Part shown: in pieces, positions 1 to 26,551 of the stretch
Position numbering within the stretch: position 1 is the stretch's first letter
Layout: each line of letters begins with the position of its first letter
Assembly (NCBI GenBank): GCA_036417435.1
Contig: CM070901.1
Location: forward strand, 63,856,501 to 63,920,500
From: Inia geoffrensis
Lineage: Eukaryota > Chordata > Mammalia > Artiodactyla > Iniidae
Direction: 5' to 3'
Length of the DNA stretch: 64,000 nucleotides
Notes under the pieces: model-generated
Told to the model about the DNA's origin: nothing
Seen by the model: only the letters and a program-made list of their open reading frames with translations
Databases searched by the model: none
Translations under genes and position numbers: made by a program

Positions 1-72
1 TTAAAGAGAAGAATCTGTCGGAAAAGAAGACATTGTACCTTAGAAAAACTGTTAGGCTAAAAAAGCTTTACT

Positions 73-265
73 GGGCTTCCCTGGTGGCGCAGTGGTTGAG
101 AGTCCACCTGCCGATGCAGGGGACACGGGTTCGTGCCCCGGTCTGGGAAGATCCCACATGCCGCGGAGTGGCTGGGCCCGTGAGCCATGGCCGCTGAGCC
201 TGTGCCCCGCAATGGGAGAGGCCACAACAGTGAGAGGCCCGCGTACAGAAAAAAAAAAAAAAAAA
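73..265 (+). mobile_element. Cetacean CHR-2-like SINE
   Basis: tRNA-derived SINE with head gggcttccctggtggcgcag, the CHR-2 body (gccatggccgctgagcctg, ggagaggccacaacagtgag) and a 17-A tail. It is flanked by the duplication AAAAAGCTTTACT, ending at 72 and starting at 261. Confidence 0.93.
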
Positions 266-667
266 GCTTTACTATTAGGACACTGTATTGAAATGCACCT
301 TTTTTCTTTTTGCTGCTTTTGCACATTTCTTTTTGCACATTTCTCTGTGATAGGGGAGAAACAGAGTTAAGTTACTAGCTTTGGGTACTTGCGTCAAATT
401 AATTAACCTTTCTGGTCTTCAGTTTCAACTCTTATAAAATGGGTCTGATCATACCTACTTCTTACTACTGTTGCAAATGTTAAATGAGATTAATATATGC
501 AAAAAGGCCTAGATATGCAAGTGTAAGGTATTATTGGCTGAGACACTGCAAGTGTGTGGCTTGGGGTCTGTTTAATGAGAGAAACCAAAGTGGGAAGAGC
601 AAGATGTATTTACTTATTAATAACATTTTTGACCTAGCATTTGATGAGGAGCAGGAAACAATTGGAG

Positions 668-16199
<15,532 letters not shown>

Positions 16200-16860
16200 A
16201 AACGTGCAGTGAAGCCAGTGAACACGGCCGGGCCTGGGAATAATGAGAACCGGCTCTCTTGACCGCGGCGGTGCAGCCACCTACCCGTTTAGATTCAGAA
16301 TGTTGGCCATTCAGGATAAGAGAATGGTTCAGTGTTACTCTTCATCGCTCAATCAATTTCCTAAGTGAAAATGTGCGTAAGTGCTTTTTAGATGCTAATC
16401 AAGAAAGCTGTGATTTCCCTTAAAGCAAATCTCTGGGAAATCTTTGAGAGCCACTAGCACACTACTGGAAAACGGGGAGGGACCAGGATGGCTCTTCCAC
16501 AGAGCCGACCCACTGACAGGTTCATTCTCTAGCTTGCTTTAAAGAACCCGTGCCTTTATAGAGGTTCCTGGGGGAATCAGCAGAGATTTCTGCTCCTTGA
16601 TGTTTTTAAAGACATGGCCCCTTGTCATTCCATTCAGAAGGCTGGCAGTCGGGAGAGAGGGCTTGGCTTATTAATAGACGGGTCAGTTTGGTGTGAATGC
16701 TGACTGGCCAGAGCCAGCGCTGCGGGGATGGGGGAAACCGGCTCCAGTCCTTGAGTTACAGCTTGCTCTCTTACGACAGAAGAGTTTCCTTTTAAACATA
16801 CAGATTATTTGTAATCCACTGCAGTATACTGAAACTAAATAAATCACACCGTCAGTCCTT
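16200..16860 (+). other. ALDH9A1: ALDH9A1 3' UTR with polyadenylation signal
   Basis: Non-repetitive sequence follows the stop codon. AATAAA lies at 16838-16843 (in actaaataaatcac), about 640 bases past the stop. A cleavage site near 16,855-16,865 is inferred. A short GT-containing stretch follows, but the end was not proved. Confidence 0.6.
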
Positions 16861-17133
16861 TCAGTGTCATCTTTTGAAGCTGTACACATCTCAGGGTTAT
16901 AGGAGGACACAGGATAGGGCTAAAGTTAAACGTTTAAGGCAGAGGATTTGACCTTCTTTGCAGTGAGTACACATGGGCCGGCTTCTGTTGCTGTAATGAA
17001 CTTTCAGTGGCCCATTCAGACTTCTGGGCTCCATGTTCTTCCCAGCCCAGATAAACTGGGCCTGTCCTTAAAGGGCTGTCAGATCATGGTGACTTCTCAG
17101 ACTGTTGGAGTGATCCTCATCTTGCCCTCTTAT

Positions 17134-17203
17134 CTTCCTTTATTAAATCTTCCTTTATTAAATCTCCACTATTAAATCTAAATTCCTTTAGATTTAATAG
17201 TGG
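17134..17203. repeat. Tandem 15-mers followed by a perfect 17-bp hairpin
   Basis: CTTCCTTTATTAAAT occurs twice in direct succession (17134-17148, 17149-17163), then a diverged partial copy. Arm CCACTATTAAATCTAAA (17166-17182), loop TTCC and arm TTTAGATTTAATAGTGG (17187-17203) form a perfect 17-bp stem. Confidence 0.95.
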
Positions 17204-17620
17204 TATTAGGGTTCTCCAGAGAAACAGAGCCAATAGAATAGAACAGATACGTATAAGAGAAGATTTCTTATAGGAATTGGCTTACATGATTATGGCGGCT
17301 GCGAAGGCCCACAATCTGCTGTCCACAAGCTGGAGATCCAGGAAAGCTGGTGGTGTGAAACCAGGAGTGCGGCTGCCTGAGGGCAGAAGATGGATGTCTC
17401 AGCTCAAGCAGAGAGAGTGAATTTGCCCTTTTTCTGCCTTTTTGTTCTATTTGGGCCCTGAATGGATTGGATGATTCCCACCACATGGGGAGGGCCATCT
17501 GCATTACTCAGTTCACCAGTTCAAATGCTGATCTCTTCTGGAAACGCCCTCGTAGACATACCCAGGCATCCCATCGCCCAGTCAAGTTGACATGTAAAAT
17601 TAATCATCACAGTAGCTAAG
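17204..17620. repeat. Old LTR-like repeat
   Basis: The wording gggttctccagagaaacaga, aggaattggcttacatgatt, tttttgttctatttgggccc and ccagtcaagttgacatgtaa is that of a common mammalian interspersed repeat. I read it as a MaLR/ERVL-type LTR, but the family is not certain. Confidence 0.55.
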
Positions 17621-18120
17621 AGGTAAGGGGTGATTCTTGTTACTGGGCCTGCATCTGATTATCTATTATGACGGGCAAAAACTGTAGTTAGAGGATGAGA
17701 ACAATTGAATCAGCCTCTCTTGATGGATATTCGCACAGCAGGCACATACAAGATACCGAGCAAGGCCAACAGTGATCTCACCCTGGGTCTTCGGGGGTCA
17801 CCCTGGGTCTTTGTGTGACTTCCACAGTAGGAGCCGCCTGGGAGAAGACAAGTTTCCGGCAGTTCCTCTGAAGAGAAAACAGCCAGGGAAAGGGAACCAA
17901 CCTTTGAATACTCCCCGCCATCCGCCACTTCCCTTCTCATTGAATACTCACACTGAACGTGAGGAAGTTGTTAGCCCCAAGTTTCAGGTAAAGAAGCTGA
18001 GAATTGGAGAAGCCTGGACCACGGCCAAGTCAGTGAGTTGAAGAGTAGAGCTGCAACCCAGCTATGTGGGACTTTAACTCCTACGCTTCCTGCTCTCCTT
18101 CCCCGATTCCTAGACCTTAA
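17621..18120. other. Intergenic, mostly unassigned
   Basis: Between the two genes. It holds a small tandem echo (TCACCCTGGGTCTT at about 17778 and 17798) and MIR-like wording near 17930-18090. No gene was seen. Confidence 0.45.
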
Positions 18121-18616
18121 CTCAGTGTATTCATTTCGTATGACTGCTGTAACAAATTACCACAAATGTGGGGACTTTAAAACAACACGTTTATTATCTT
18201 GTAGTTCTGGAGGTTAGAAGTCCAAAATGGTTTCACTGGGCAAAAACCAGGGTGGTTGGCAGGGCACGCTCCCTCTGTAGGCTCTAGGAGAGAATCTTTC
18301 CCCTCCTTTTCCAATCTCTAGAGCTGCATTCTGTGGCTCATGGCCCCTCCTCTTTGTTTAGCAGCAACGGCTTAGCATCAAGTCTCTGCTTCCATTGCTG
18401 CCTTTCTCTGTGTAGTCAGATCCCCCTCTGCTTCCCTCTTATATGGACACTTATGATAGCATTGAGGGCCCACCAGATGGTCCATAATAATCTCTTATCT
18501 CAAGATCCTTAACATAATCATATCTGCAAAGTGTCCTTTTGCCATATAAATATTCACAGGTCCCGAAACTTAAGATGTGACATAGCTGGTGGGGAGCATT
18601 ATGCAGCCTACCGCAC
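18121..18616 (-). repeat. MLT1/MaLR-like LTR
   Basis: The order ctgctgtaacaaattaccac, gtagttctggaggttagaag, tcaagatccttaacataatc, then a terminal attatgcagcctaccgca, is typical of a reversed MaLR-type solitary LTR. Subfamily not fixed. Confidence 0.6.
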
Positions 18617-18849
18617 CCAGCATGGTCCAAAGTGTGTTCCAGGATGTCATCAGCTATCGTACTTCACAAATTTACCTGAACAAAGATTCTTGTTTTTTAA
18701 TGAAGCATCTTAGGAGAGTAATAATATGTACAAAATGCACCTAAGGAAACATGATTTAACCAAGAGGCCAGGCCCTCCTTTGATTCGGAAGAAGCTGTAT
18801 CATCTAGTTAAATGCTCCTGGAGTCTCCCTTTTTCTCCACTAGTATTTT

Positions 18850-19070
18850 TTGTTTTAATATTTTTTTGGCTCCGCCAGGTCTTTAGTTGCGGCACACAGG
18901 ATCTTCGTTGTGGTGTGCAGGATCTTTAGTTGTGGCGTGCAAACTCTTAGTTGTGGCATGTAGGCTCTTAGTTGTGGCGTGCGGGATCTAGATCCCTGAG
19001 CAGGGATCGAACCCGGGCCCCCTGCATTGGGAGCGTGGAGTCTTACCCACTGGACCACCCGGGAAGTACC
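18850..19070 (-). mobile_element. tRNA-derived SINE
   Basis: Antisense SINE (agggatcgaacccgggcccc near the head). Duplication TCCACTAGTATTTT at 18836-18849 and TCTACTAGTATTTT at 19071-19084. The body contains several tandem gttgtggcgtgc-like units, as in this SINE type. Confidence 0.9.
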
Positions 19071-19084
19071 TCTACTAGTATTTT

Positions 19085-19910
19085 GATTAACTTTCGAAAG
19101 TTAAGCAGACGGTACCCTTCTTTTTCCTTCTGCCATCTAATATTATCTCCTAGAGGTAACTACTGTTACATTTGGGTGCGTATATTTCCTAGGATTTTCT
19201 TAAAGGTAATAACTGCCAACTAACCCTGTACCCTCATGAGGCCACGTGTAAATTTATTCAACTCATGTCCTTTTACATGCATTTTAAGATTTATTTGGTT
19301 GACAGCTTCCTGTGCTACAGCGTCCTTTAACTGCTACTGATAGAAATGGTTTTGGAATTGTATTAATGAGAGAAAGAAGAAAACCAAGACCCATGTTGGC
19401 TTACTCCTTTGCAATAGCTCAGAGTCCTGATCTCTGGCTTGGCTTTTCTGTGACTCCAAACAGGGGCAGTCTCTCACTTCGGCAGGTTTTTTTCAGACAA
19501 AACGTGGCCACTGGGTCTCTTCTTTCCTCCTGCTGCTCTTTATTTCTTACACCTTCAATCCTCTTGCTGCCTAAGGCAAGAATCTGGCAGAGGGAAGGTG
19601 GGCTACAGTTTACTGACACCATCCACGGAAGTCATCCACCAGGAGCTTCCGGAGAAGGGGGGGCAACCCTGAGTTCCTTGCCTGCTTCTTACAATGGCAG
19701 GGTCTCCACCCTAGCTTCTCTGAAATGCGTAGTTCTGAGTTTGGCTTTCCTCAGAAGTAAAAATGATTCCTTGGTTTTTCTTATACCTAGAGACCTATTT
19801 TTGTATTTGTTTTTACAGTGTGAGGGGGAAAACAGCAAAGGGGAAAGAGGAGACCAAGTCTTAGCAGTTAAATGATGCTGTGAAAAACTATCAGAAAGTC
19901 AGATCAGCAG
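19085..19910. other. Intergenic stretch with a 187-codon open frame, no recognised gene
   Basis: Between ALDH9A1 and MGST3. A + strand frame stays open at 19312-19875, but its product shows no domain, no compositional signature and no splice context that I recognise. It probably lies in old repeat or unique DNA and is open by chance. Confidence 0.4.
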
Positions 19911-20370
19911 TGAGCAATCTCTTCCGAGTAAATCAGCATTCCTCATGCTCTTGCTTAAGGCCCTACTGCGGCTTTTAGTTCAGTTAGAACACAGTCCAAA
20001 CTCCTCACCGTGACCACCACTGCCCTTCTCTGATTCCCCGCTCTGTCACTCTCCCTGTTCACCTGTGCGTTACTCTGCTGGGCCTTTTCTTGCCTCAGGA
20101 GCCTCACACTCACTGCCCCTCTTCCCCAGAGAGCATGTTTTTCCAGATCTTCACCTGTAGGCTCCTGAAAGCCAAAACCTAAACATTTGCCTCCTTAAAT
20201 CTGCAGTTGGCCACACACATCCTTATCCCACTACACTGTTTTATTTACTTCAAAGCATTTATCACTGTTTGAGTTTACAAGCTTATTATTTCTCCGATTA
20301 GAATGGAAACTCTAAAAGCCAGAACTGTCATGCCACTGGGCTCAGAAAGTACCTAATGTTTGTGTAAGTG
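19911..20370 (+). repeat. LINE-2 3' end
   Basis: The order of agtccaaactcctcaccgtg, ccagatcttcacctgtaggc and tttcaaagcatttatcactg-like text, then gaatggaaactctaaaagcc, matches the L2 3' region. Diverged; no open frame. Confidence 0.65.
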
Positions 20371-20529
20371 AAAGGATTCGAAGGGCTGGGGTAGAGCCTT
20401 GGTACTCAGTGTGGCCCAGGGGCAGCAGCCTGTGCTTGTCTGACCTGTGGAATCTCAGTTCTCACCTCAGGCCTCTGAATCAGAGTTTGCATTTTAACAA
20501 GATCCCCAGGAGGTTCTTATGCAGGATAG

Positions 20530-20720
20530 TTTGCCAAACATTGGTTTTAGAGCAACGGTTCTCAACTTTGGCCACATGTTTGAAATACCCAGAAAGAGCT
20601 TAAAAAATACCGAGATTCTAATTTAATTGATTCGGGGTGTGGTCTGCTCATCTGGATTCTTAAAAGGTCCCTGCTGGGGTGAATTTAGGGGACAGACAAG
20701 GTTGAGAACCACTGCTTTAC
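20530..20720. repeat. hAT-type MITE
   Basis: Near-palindromic ends (acggttctcaactttggcc at the left, aaggttgagaaccactgc at the right) enclose about 180 bases, as in MER5/MER20-class hAT elements. Confidence 0.6.
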
Positions 20721-20735
20721 TGCTGTGTTATCCAA

Positions 20736-20930
20736 GTACAGTAGCCACTAGCCACATTTAGCTATTTAAATACAATTAAAACTAAATAAAAACTCAGGTT
20801 TTGAGTTGCTCTCGTCACATTTCAAGTACTCGATGCCACACGTGGGTTGTGGTAACTATAGTGGACAGTGCAGTTGAATAATACTTCCATCATGTCAGAA
20901 AGTTCTATTGGACAGTTGCTGCCTAAGAGA
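20736..20930 (-). repeat. MER5A-like hAT element
   Basis: Contains agtagccactagccacattt, cacatttcaagtactcgatg and agaaagttctattggacag, the reversed MER5A wording. Confidence 0.7.
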
Positions 20931-21173
20931 GGGAACTGAGAGAGCTGTTTTCGGTTGAGTTAGGAGAGCATCTTTGGAGGCAAGTGATATAGGGATGAAA
21001 GGAAAGTGGGGCAAACTCTGGGGGTGTCCTTGGAACATAAGAAGATAACCTGATTGCGGACTTTTGATGGATGAAGTTTCACCAGCAGGTGGCTCTCCTG
21101 CTTCCTACCACATCTTGTGCTGGAACCTGAGCTGGCCCTTGGCCATGGGAGCACCACGCTAGGTTTGATCCTC

Positions 21174-21192
21174 AAGAACCTTATACAGTAAG
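21174..21192. repeat. Left target-site duplication of the L1 composite
   Basis: AAGAACCTTATACAGTAAG, identical over all 19 bases to 32203-32221. Confidence 0.95.
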
Positions 21193-22127
21193 GACAGGTG
21201 GAGGTCAAGATGGCGGGATAGAAGGATGTGGAACTCACCTCCTCCCACAAATACATCAAAAATACATCTACATGTGGAACAGTTCTCACAGAATACCTGC
21301 TGAATTCTGGCATAAGATCTCATACAACCAAAGCTGTAAGAAAGATCACCGGGTAGGACAAAAGAAAAAAAAAAAAAAATTTTAGGACAGCACCTGTCCC
21401 AAAGTAAAAAAAAAAAAGTAATTAGGACAGCACCTCCCCTGGGAGGGATCTGTGAAAGAGGAAAAGTTCCCTCACTCTGGGAAGCCCCTTCAGTGGCTGA
21501 GAGATCAACTGGGACAGAAAGGGAGCTTCAGAGGCTCGGAGGGCAGTGCAGTAGCTGCATTGTGGTAGGCAGAAAACAGAGAGACCTACACAGACGGTCC
21601 TGGCCACGGGCAAACTAAATGATGCAGAAGAATGAATAAGTGATCTGGAAGATAAAATAATTGAAATCATCCAGTTAGAACAGCAGACACACTAATGAAA
21701 AAAAAATGAAAGCAATATATGAAACCTATGGGGTAATATAAAGTGCACCGATCTACACATAATAGGGATCCCAGAAGGAGAAAAAGGGGATCAAAAATGT
21801 ACTTGAAGAAATTTTGGTGGAAAACTTCCCAAACCTAAAGAAGGAAACAGATATCCAGGTACAGGAAGCACAGAAGGTCCCGAACAAGATGAACCCAAAC
21901 TGACCTACGCCAAGCCATCTAATAATTAAAATGGCAAAAGTTAAAGCAGGCATCCTGAAGGCAGCGAGAGAAAAACAGAGGGAACCTCCATAAGGCTATC
22001 AGCTGGTTTCTCTACAGAAACGTTGCAGGCCAGAGGGAGTGGCAGGATACATTCAAAGTCCTGAAAGGGAAATATCTGCCACCTAGGATACTCTACCCAG
22101 GGAGAGTATCATTTACAATAGAAGGAG
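21193..22127 (+). pseudogene. L1 5' UTR and ORF1-region remnant
   Basis: 5' end of the composite L1. The UTR runs to about 21600. Then comes degraded ORF1-region sequence (tagggatcccagaaggagaa, ggcagcgagagaaaaacaga, gaaatatctgccacctagga). It carries stops in all frames. It stops at the ERV, and L1 resumes at 26552 with agagaatttctcagacatgc. Confidence 0.75.
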
Positions 22128-22596
22128 TGTTGGGCTGTACCCTGCAGGCCTACAAGCCTGGTACTTGCCCATCCTTGAGACCAAAGAAAGATCCTGGAGT
22201 CAGTGATAGAGACCTCAGTGATTTAATGGGTGGTGGATCTTTCATGTCTGAAGCAAGATCCTGGGACGACCCCCCACCATGTGTGGCAGACAGTGGGTAG
22301 GACATGGCAGCAGTCTTTGTTCCTGGGGCGAGGGCGAGGTGACCAGTTATAGGGGGAATTGAGGTCAGGTTGGCTTATCAGTTACCAGGGAAACTAGCAG
22401 AGGGGCATGCTCCTCACCACCCCATTAATAAGTTATCATGATGGAGATATTCTGATCTGAAGATTAGAACAATTACTAGCTGGGTTGGGGGCAAGTATGT
22501 AGGAAGGTCGGTCATGGGAGTAGGGTGTAGGTGAAGCAGGCACTGGTTGAGCAGGGGGTGTACAGAGGGCAGCCATCTTGGTGGCCTGAGCACACA
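22128..22596 (-). repeat. ERV 3' LTR
   Basis: 469 bp. On the - strand it starts TGTGTGCTCAGGCCACC and ends GTACAGCCCAACA. ATTAAA, a possible polyadenylation signal, lies at 22222-22227 on the - strand. Estimated by eye, it differs from the partner LTR by scattered substitutions and small indels. Confidence 0.85.
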
Positions 22597-22604
22597 CTCC
22601 ACCC

Positions 22605-23428
22605 CTACATACGCTGCACGACCCTCACAATCTTGGTCTGCCCTTCTTCTGTGATATCCCTGGGGTCAGGTATGTAGGGAGGCACTGCAGCCAGATGCCA
22701 CAAATACAGATGGCAGCAGCCAACGAGCATCAAGAGTAAGATAGCTAGTAGGCTAAGAACAGTCATTTGCCAGAATGTGGGCAAATTTTGGAGCCAAGTA
22801 CTTACTGGGGTAATGGAGAGGGAGTCAATAGCAGCAGTGCCCTGTCTGGTTATAAAGAAGGTAAGGCCAACCCTGTTTTTCACAAATCCCAAGCAACCCC
22901 CGTGGGGAGGAGAAGGCCTCGGCTCTAAAAAATACATTCTGGTGGAGTTAGCAGTTACCCCATGTTTTGTTAGGGGTGGACGCGTTAGGTCTTTCCAAAC
23001 AAAAAACAGTTAATCACACTAGTTGGACTTGTGTGTCCAGAAGCCAGCCTATTCCACTCCACACAGCATAGCCCGTTGGGGGCGGTGCTCATGGGCAGTC
23101 AAAGTGTATGATGTGCTTACATGGTAATGTTTACCGACAGGGTCCTTCTGACGTACTGGCATGTGGGACAGGAAGATGGTAACCGTCTTCCCCCGCTTGC
23201 CGCCACTGTCAGTCGTCTCCACATGGTCACATTAGCCAGGTCGATTTTTCATGGAAATCCAGAGGAAGACAACAACGGCATCTTGCTGTTGCCATTAACC
23301 CAGCAATTAGACTCTTTTCTCAGTGAGGTTATTGTTGCTGCTTGGTCCTTGAATAGATTTCCTCCACTCAGGCTAGGGACAAAATGTAAGACACCTAACA
23401 GGCACAACACAGGGAAGATCATGACCAT
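22605..23428 (-). pseudogene. Degenerate retroviral env remnant
   Basis: The two ends of a retroviral env gene are visible on the - strand. Near 23428-23290 is a hydrophobic leader followed by a segment containing ESNCWV, resembling the start of a gamma-type surface subunit. At 22937-22605 is a frame with a juxtamembrane stretch, a leucine-rich membrane span and a short tail, ending just before the LTR. The whole is about 0.8 kb, roughly half or less of a normal env, and has breaks between the two parts. The middle (including any fusion peptide or CX6CC region) is not recognisable. Not a functional gene. Confidence 0.55.
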
Positions 23429-24618
23429 TAAGCAAAACACAAGCCGTATCCGTATTCTGAGATAATATCAACGACACCTGCCTGTCGTTTTTGTCCAGGT
23501 CTGTAATATAGTTCAGAAAACAGGTTTTCAGTAATACAGGAATGTGTCCAAAATCACACCTACAGTGGCCACCTAGGCTTCTCCAAACTGGCTGTTGTGG
23601 AATTCCTCAGAAGTCTCAGACTGAGTTCCCAAAAGGCCTCTCAAGGCCAGGAAAGCCATACCAAGGCGTGCCATCAACTCTGCCTCGCTGGAGTTCCCTC
23701 TTGTAGAAGTCCCCCAAATATTGAGATTCCTGCACATGCCAGGAGACAGTCTTTCCCATTCACCTGCTTGGAACCCAAGAGTCTCCAATTTCTGGAGGGA
23801 CCAGGCAGAGAGAAAAGAAAAATGTTTCAATTCTACCCATAGGTATAGTTTAACAAATTGCTGGAAGTCATAACTAACTTGAAGGGAAGGGCTTCCCTAT
23901 ATCTGGAAAACATAGATCAAAACCAGTCATACTCCAGACAAAACCCATAAAAATTATAACCATATACACCAGTTCACTCAGTAACCAATCCTTTTAACTT
24001 TTTATGAAATCATCAGGTTTTCCATTAGCATTCTTTGATTTCTTACCCAGTTCAGCAGTATGAGCTGAAACTTATGAGACCTGTGCTTGTCAAAAAGTCC
24101 TTCCTATGAATCTTCTTGAAGATGGAGCACTTTTTGCAAGAGCATCAGTGTACAACAATAATTGTCTATAAATGACAGAAGACTTAAAAAGGTATAGTTA
24201 AACACCTGATTACAATGTAATCAATAAAGAAACTTGGTTATAGTAACTAGAATTATGACATTATAATCTTAACCCTTAAAAACCTTAATCTCTGGCAAAA
24301 ACCAAGGAGTAAGTAACTGTGAACTTTTTTTATACCAGCATTTCCTGATTGGAAAACTTCCCACGCTTTAGTCTTCCTCTCCTAAGAAGGCAAAGGTAGG
24401 TAAACTTAGACCCACCTGGCAATTAGTGTTCCAATATTTTATCCTATTTGAAATGACCCAGATAGTCAGTGAATTCTCTTCATTTAGTTTCAAGTTGCCA
24501 AAATCTGGAGAGACTATTTTAGATAGACATTCCCAAAACATAGTAATTCCTAGAGAGTTTGTCCCAAATCTCTTACCTCATTTACATTTCCTTAAAGTTT
24601 CATTATATCAAGTTCTTT
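23429..24618 (-). other. ERV internal region, no recognised coding motif
   Basis: Retroviral internal sequence by position only. A short - strand frame at 23573-23830 shows no domain I recognise. The part after 23830 is AT-rich. No gag or pol motif was found. Confidence 0.45.
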
Positions 24619-24939
24619 TCTTTTTTAAATTAATCAATTTTTGGCTGCGTTGGGTCTTCGCTGCTGTGTGCAGGCTTTCTCTAGTTGTGGTGAGCGAGGG
24701 CTACTCTTTGTTGTGGTGCGTGGGTTTCTCGTTGCGGTGGCTTCTCTTGTGGAGCATGGGCTCTAGGCACACGGGCTTCAGCAGTTGTGGCATGCGGGCT
24801 CCAGAGGGCAGGCTCAGGAGTTGTGGCACACTGGCTTAGTTGCTCCACAGCACGTGGGATCTTCCCGGACCAGGGCTCGATCCTGTGTCCCTTGCATTGG
24901 CAGGCGAATTCTTAACCACTGCACCACCAGGTAAGTCCC
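24619..24939 (-). mobile_element. CHR-1-like SINE inside the ERV
   Basis: Antisense long SINE (ttttggctgcgttgggtctt to gcaccaccaggtaagtcc). Imperfect duplication aagttctttt / aagttatctt. It is younger than the ERV it interrupts. Confidence 0.9.
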
Positions 24940-25830
24940 CAAGTTATCTTCCTTGCTGACAGATTTGCAACAGATATATTAAGGTCTTATTTTACCTCTC
25001 GTAAACCTAGGTACAACAGAAGTATTATACTTAACACTGATGACTCTAAAGATATATCTATATTAATCAAACCAACAAGCTTAAGTAGTTTCAACAGCAG
25101 ATGTCAGTTCAGTACTGAATATTTCCCAGATCATGTGAACCTGAAATTCATTCTGGACAGTTTCTTTTATCTTTCTGAGAATTTATATAACTGCCAAATT
25201 TCTTTTAAGCCAATTAAACAGAGCTCATCCACAAACCAATCTTCGCCATGCCATTTGGAGACAGAGACACATCATATTTATAAGGTACACATAGACATAC
25301 ATATATCTATATAGACACAGAGACCTCACAGTTTTCCTAGAGTTTAAGAGGGTCTCTTTTTCCCCCTTCACTCTCAGGTAGATTGTTTACATCTCAAAGG
25401 CACAGGAAGAGAAATACCATTTCCTTCTAGAAAGCTAATTTCCTCTAATGGCATATGCAGAAACCAGTTTTAGAATGTCAAGAGTCCCATCTTGGACATT
25501 TTCATGGAATTTTTTCAATTTCTGAATAGCTAATTCAGTTTAAACAAATAATAGTGATAGACAGTAGTACATATCATTCACTCACATTCATATCCATCAC
25601 TTTCAGAGGAACATGCATCAGCACTCAAGTTACCAGGACCCCCTAACAAGGGTCAAAACCAAGTAGAGACAACAGGATTTGGACTCATATACTGGGGCAC
25701 TCATGCACACACTCAAGATTAAAGACAAACCAATTACAAAAGGCTCATTTTGATACAGTAGCAGAGCCATTAGGCCATTGTTCTCCATACTCTCTTGGCA
25801 GCCCTCATTTATCAAGGACAGCCACCACAG
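24940..25830 (-). other. ERV internal region, unassigned
   Basis: AT-rich sequence between the SINE and the leader repeats. Nothing coding is recognised on either strand. Confidence 0.4.
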
Positions 25831-25834
25831 GGCC

Positions 25835-25970
25835 CCACATACTAGTGGATAGCCGCCCCAGGACTTCCCCTGCAACTTATGGGCCCCATGTGTAGTGGAC
25901 GGCCACACTGGGATTTCTCCCACAACTTTTGTACCCCACATGTTAGTGGATAAGTCCCTGCAACTTTCCA
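25835..25970. repeat. ~50-bp tandem units in the ERV leader
   Basis: About 2.7 diverged units starting near 25835, 25886 and 25936, each with a ccacatnntagtggat-like core followed by a cctgcaactt-like segment. They sit just inside the 5' LTR, in the untranslated leader on the - strand. Confidence 0.7.
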
Positions 25971-26042
25971 TTCCCTGTCCTTATTTCCTGATATCTCTGT
26001 GCTCACAGGAGTTTCCTGGGTCTCCTGGCTGGCTTTGTCAAT

Positions 26043-26551
26043 TGTTGGTCTGCACCCTACAGGCCTACAAGCTCTGTACTTGTCCATCCTTGAGACCAAA
26101 GAAAGAGCCCCGAGTCAGTGACAGAGACATTAATGGTTTAACGGTTGGGGGAATCTTACATGACTGAAGCAAAGTCCTGTAGTAACACCCCACTGTGTGT
26201 GGCAGATGGGCAGGACATGGCGGCATTCTTTGTTCCTGGGGTGAGGGCAAGGTTACCAGTTATAGGGAGAATTGAGGTCAGGTTGGCTCATTGGTTACCA
26301 GGGAAACTAGCAGAGGGGCACACCCCCTCACTGCCCCTTTGATAAGCTGTCAATCATGGTGGAGATATTCTGATCTAAAGGTTAGAACAGTCATTAGCTA
26401 GGGGCAAATATGTAGGAAGAACTAGCTGAGGTGGGGGCAAGTATGTGTAGGAAGGTCAGTCATGTGAGTAGGGTATAGGTGAAGCAGGCACTGGTTGAGC
26501 AGGGGATGTACAGAGCAGGAGAACAACCGTCTTGGGTGGCCTGATCATACA
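26043..26551 (-). repeat. ERV 5' LTR
   Basis: 509 bp. On the - strand it starts TGTATGATCAGGCCACCC and ends GCAGACCAACA. It is about 40 bp longer than its partner because a segment around 26392-26455 (tagctnngggcaantatgta) is duplicated. The sequence next to it does not match a primer-binding site I can name. Confidence 0.85.

Larger units (their letters stand above)
22128..26551 (-). mobile_element. Endogenous retrovirus (two LTRs, deleted internal region)
   Basis: Two related LTRs (22128-22596 and 26043-26551) enclose 3,446 bp. Orientation is - because an env-like frame with a membrane segment ends next to the low-coordinate LTR. Each LTR begins TGT and ends ACA read on the - strand. The flanks agaaggag and agaagag suggest a short, diverged target-site duplication within the L1. 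No gag, protease or reverse-transcriptase motif was recognised, so most coding capacity has been lost. A SINE at 24619-24939 interrupts it. It is an old defective copy; class I (gamma-like) is an inference from the env wording and the LTR. Confidence 0.8.

Noticed and set aside
73..145. tRNA-like sequences
   Set aside because: The B-box-like text (ggttcgtgccc, ggttcgatccc) belongs to the heads of tRNA-derived SINEs; no free-standing tRNA gene with a full cloverleaf was found.
92..370. Open frames across SINEs (also near 2118-2428, 45319-45614 and 60443-60817)
   Set aside because: They are translations of CHR SINEs and recur with the same residues at every SINE copy.
17166..17203. microRNA precursor
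   Set aside because: A 17-bp stem with a 4-base loop is too short for a typical precursor, and it is AT-rich next to tandem repeats.
22605..23428. A captured, working env gene
   Set aside because: The region is about half the normal length or less, lacks a recognisable middle part, and is broken; it does not qualify as a syncytin-like gene.
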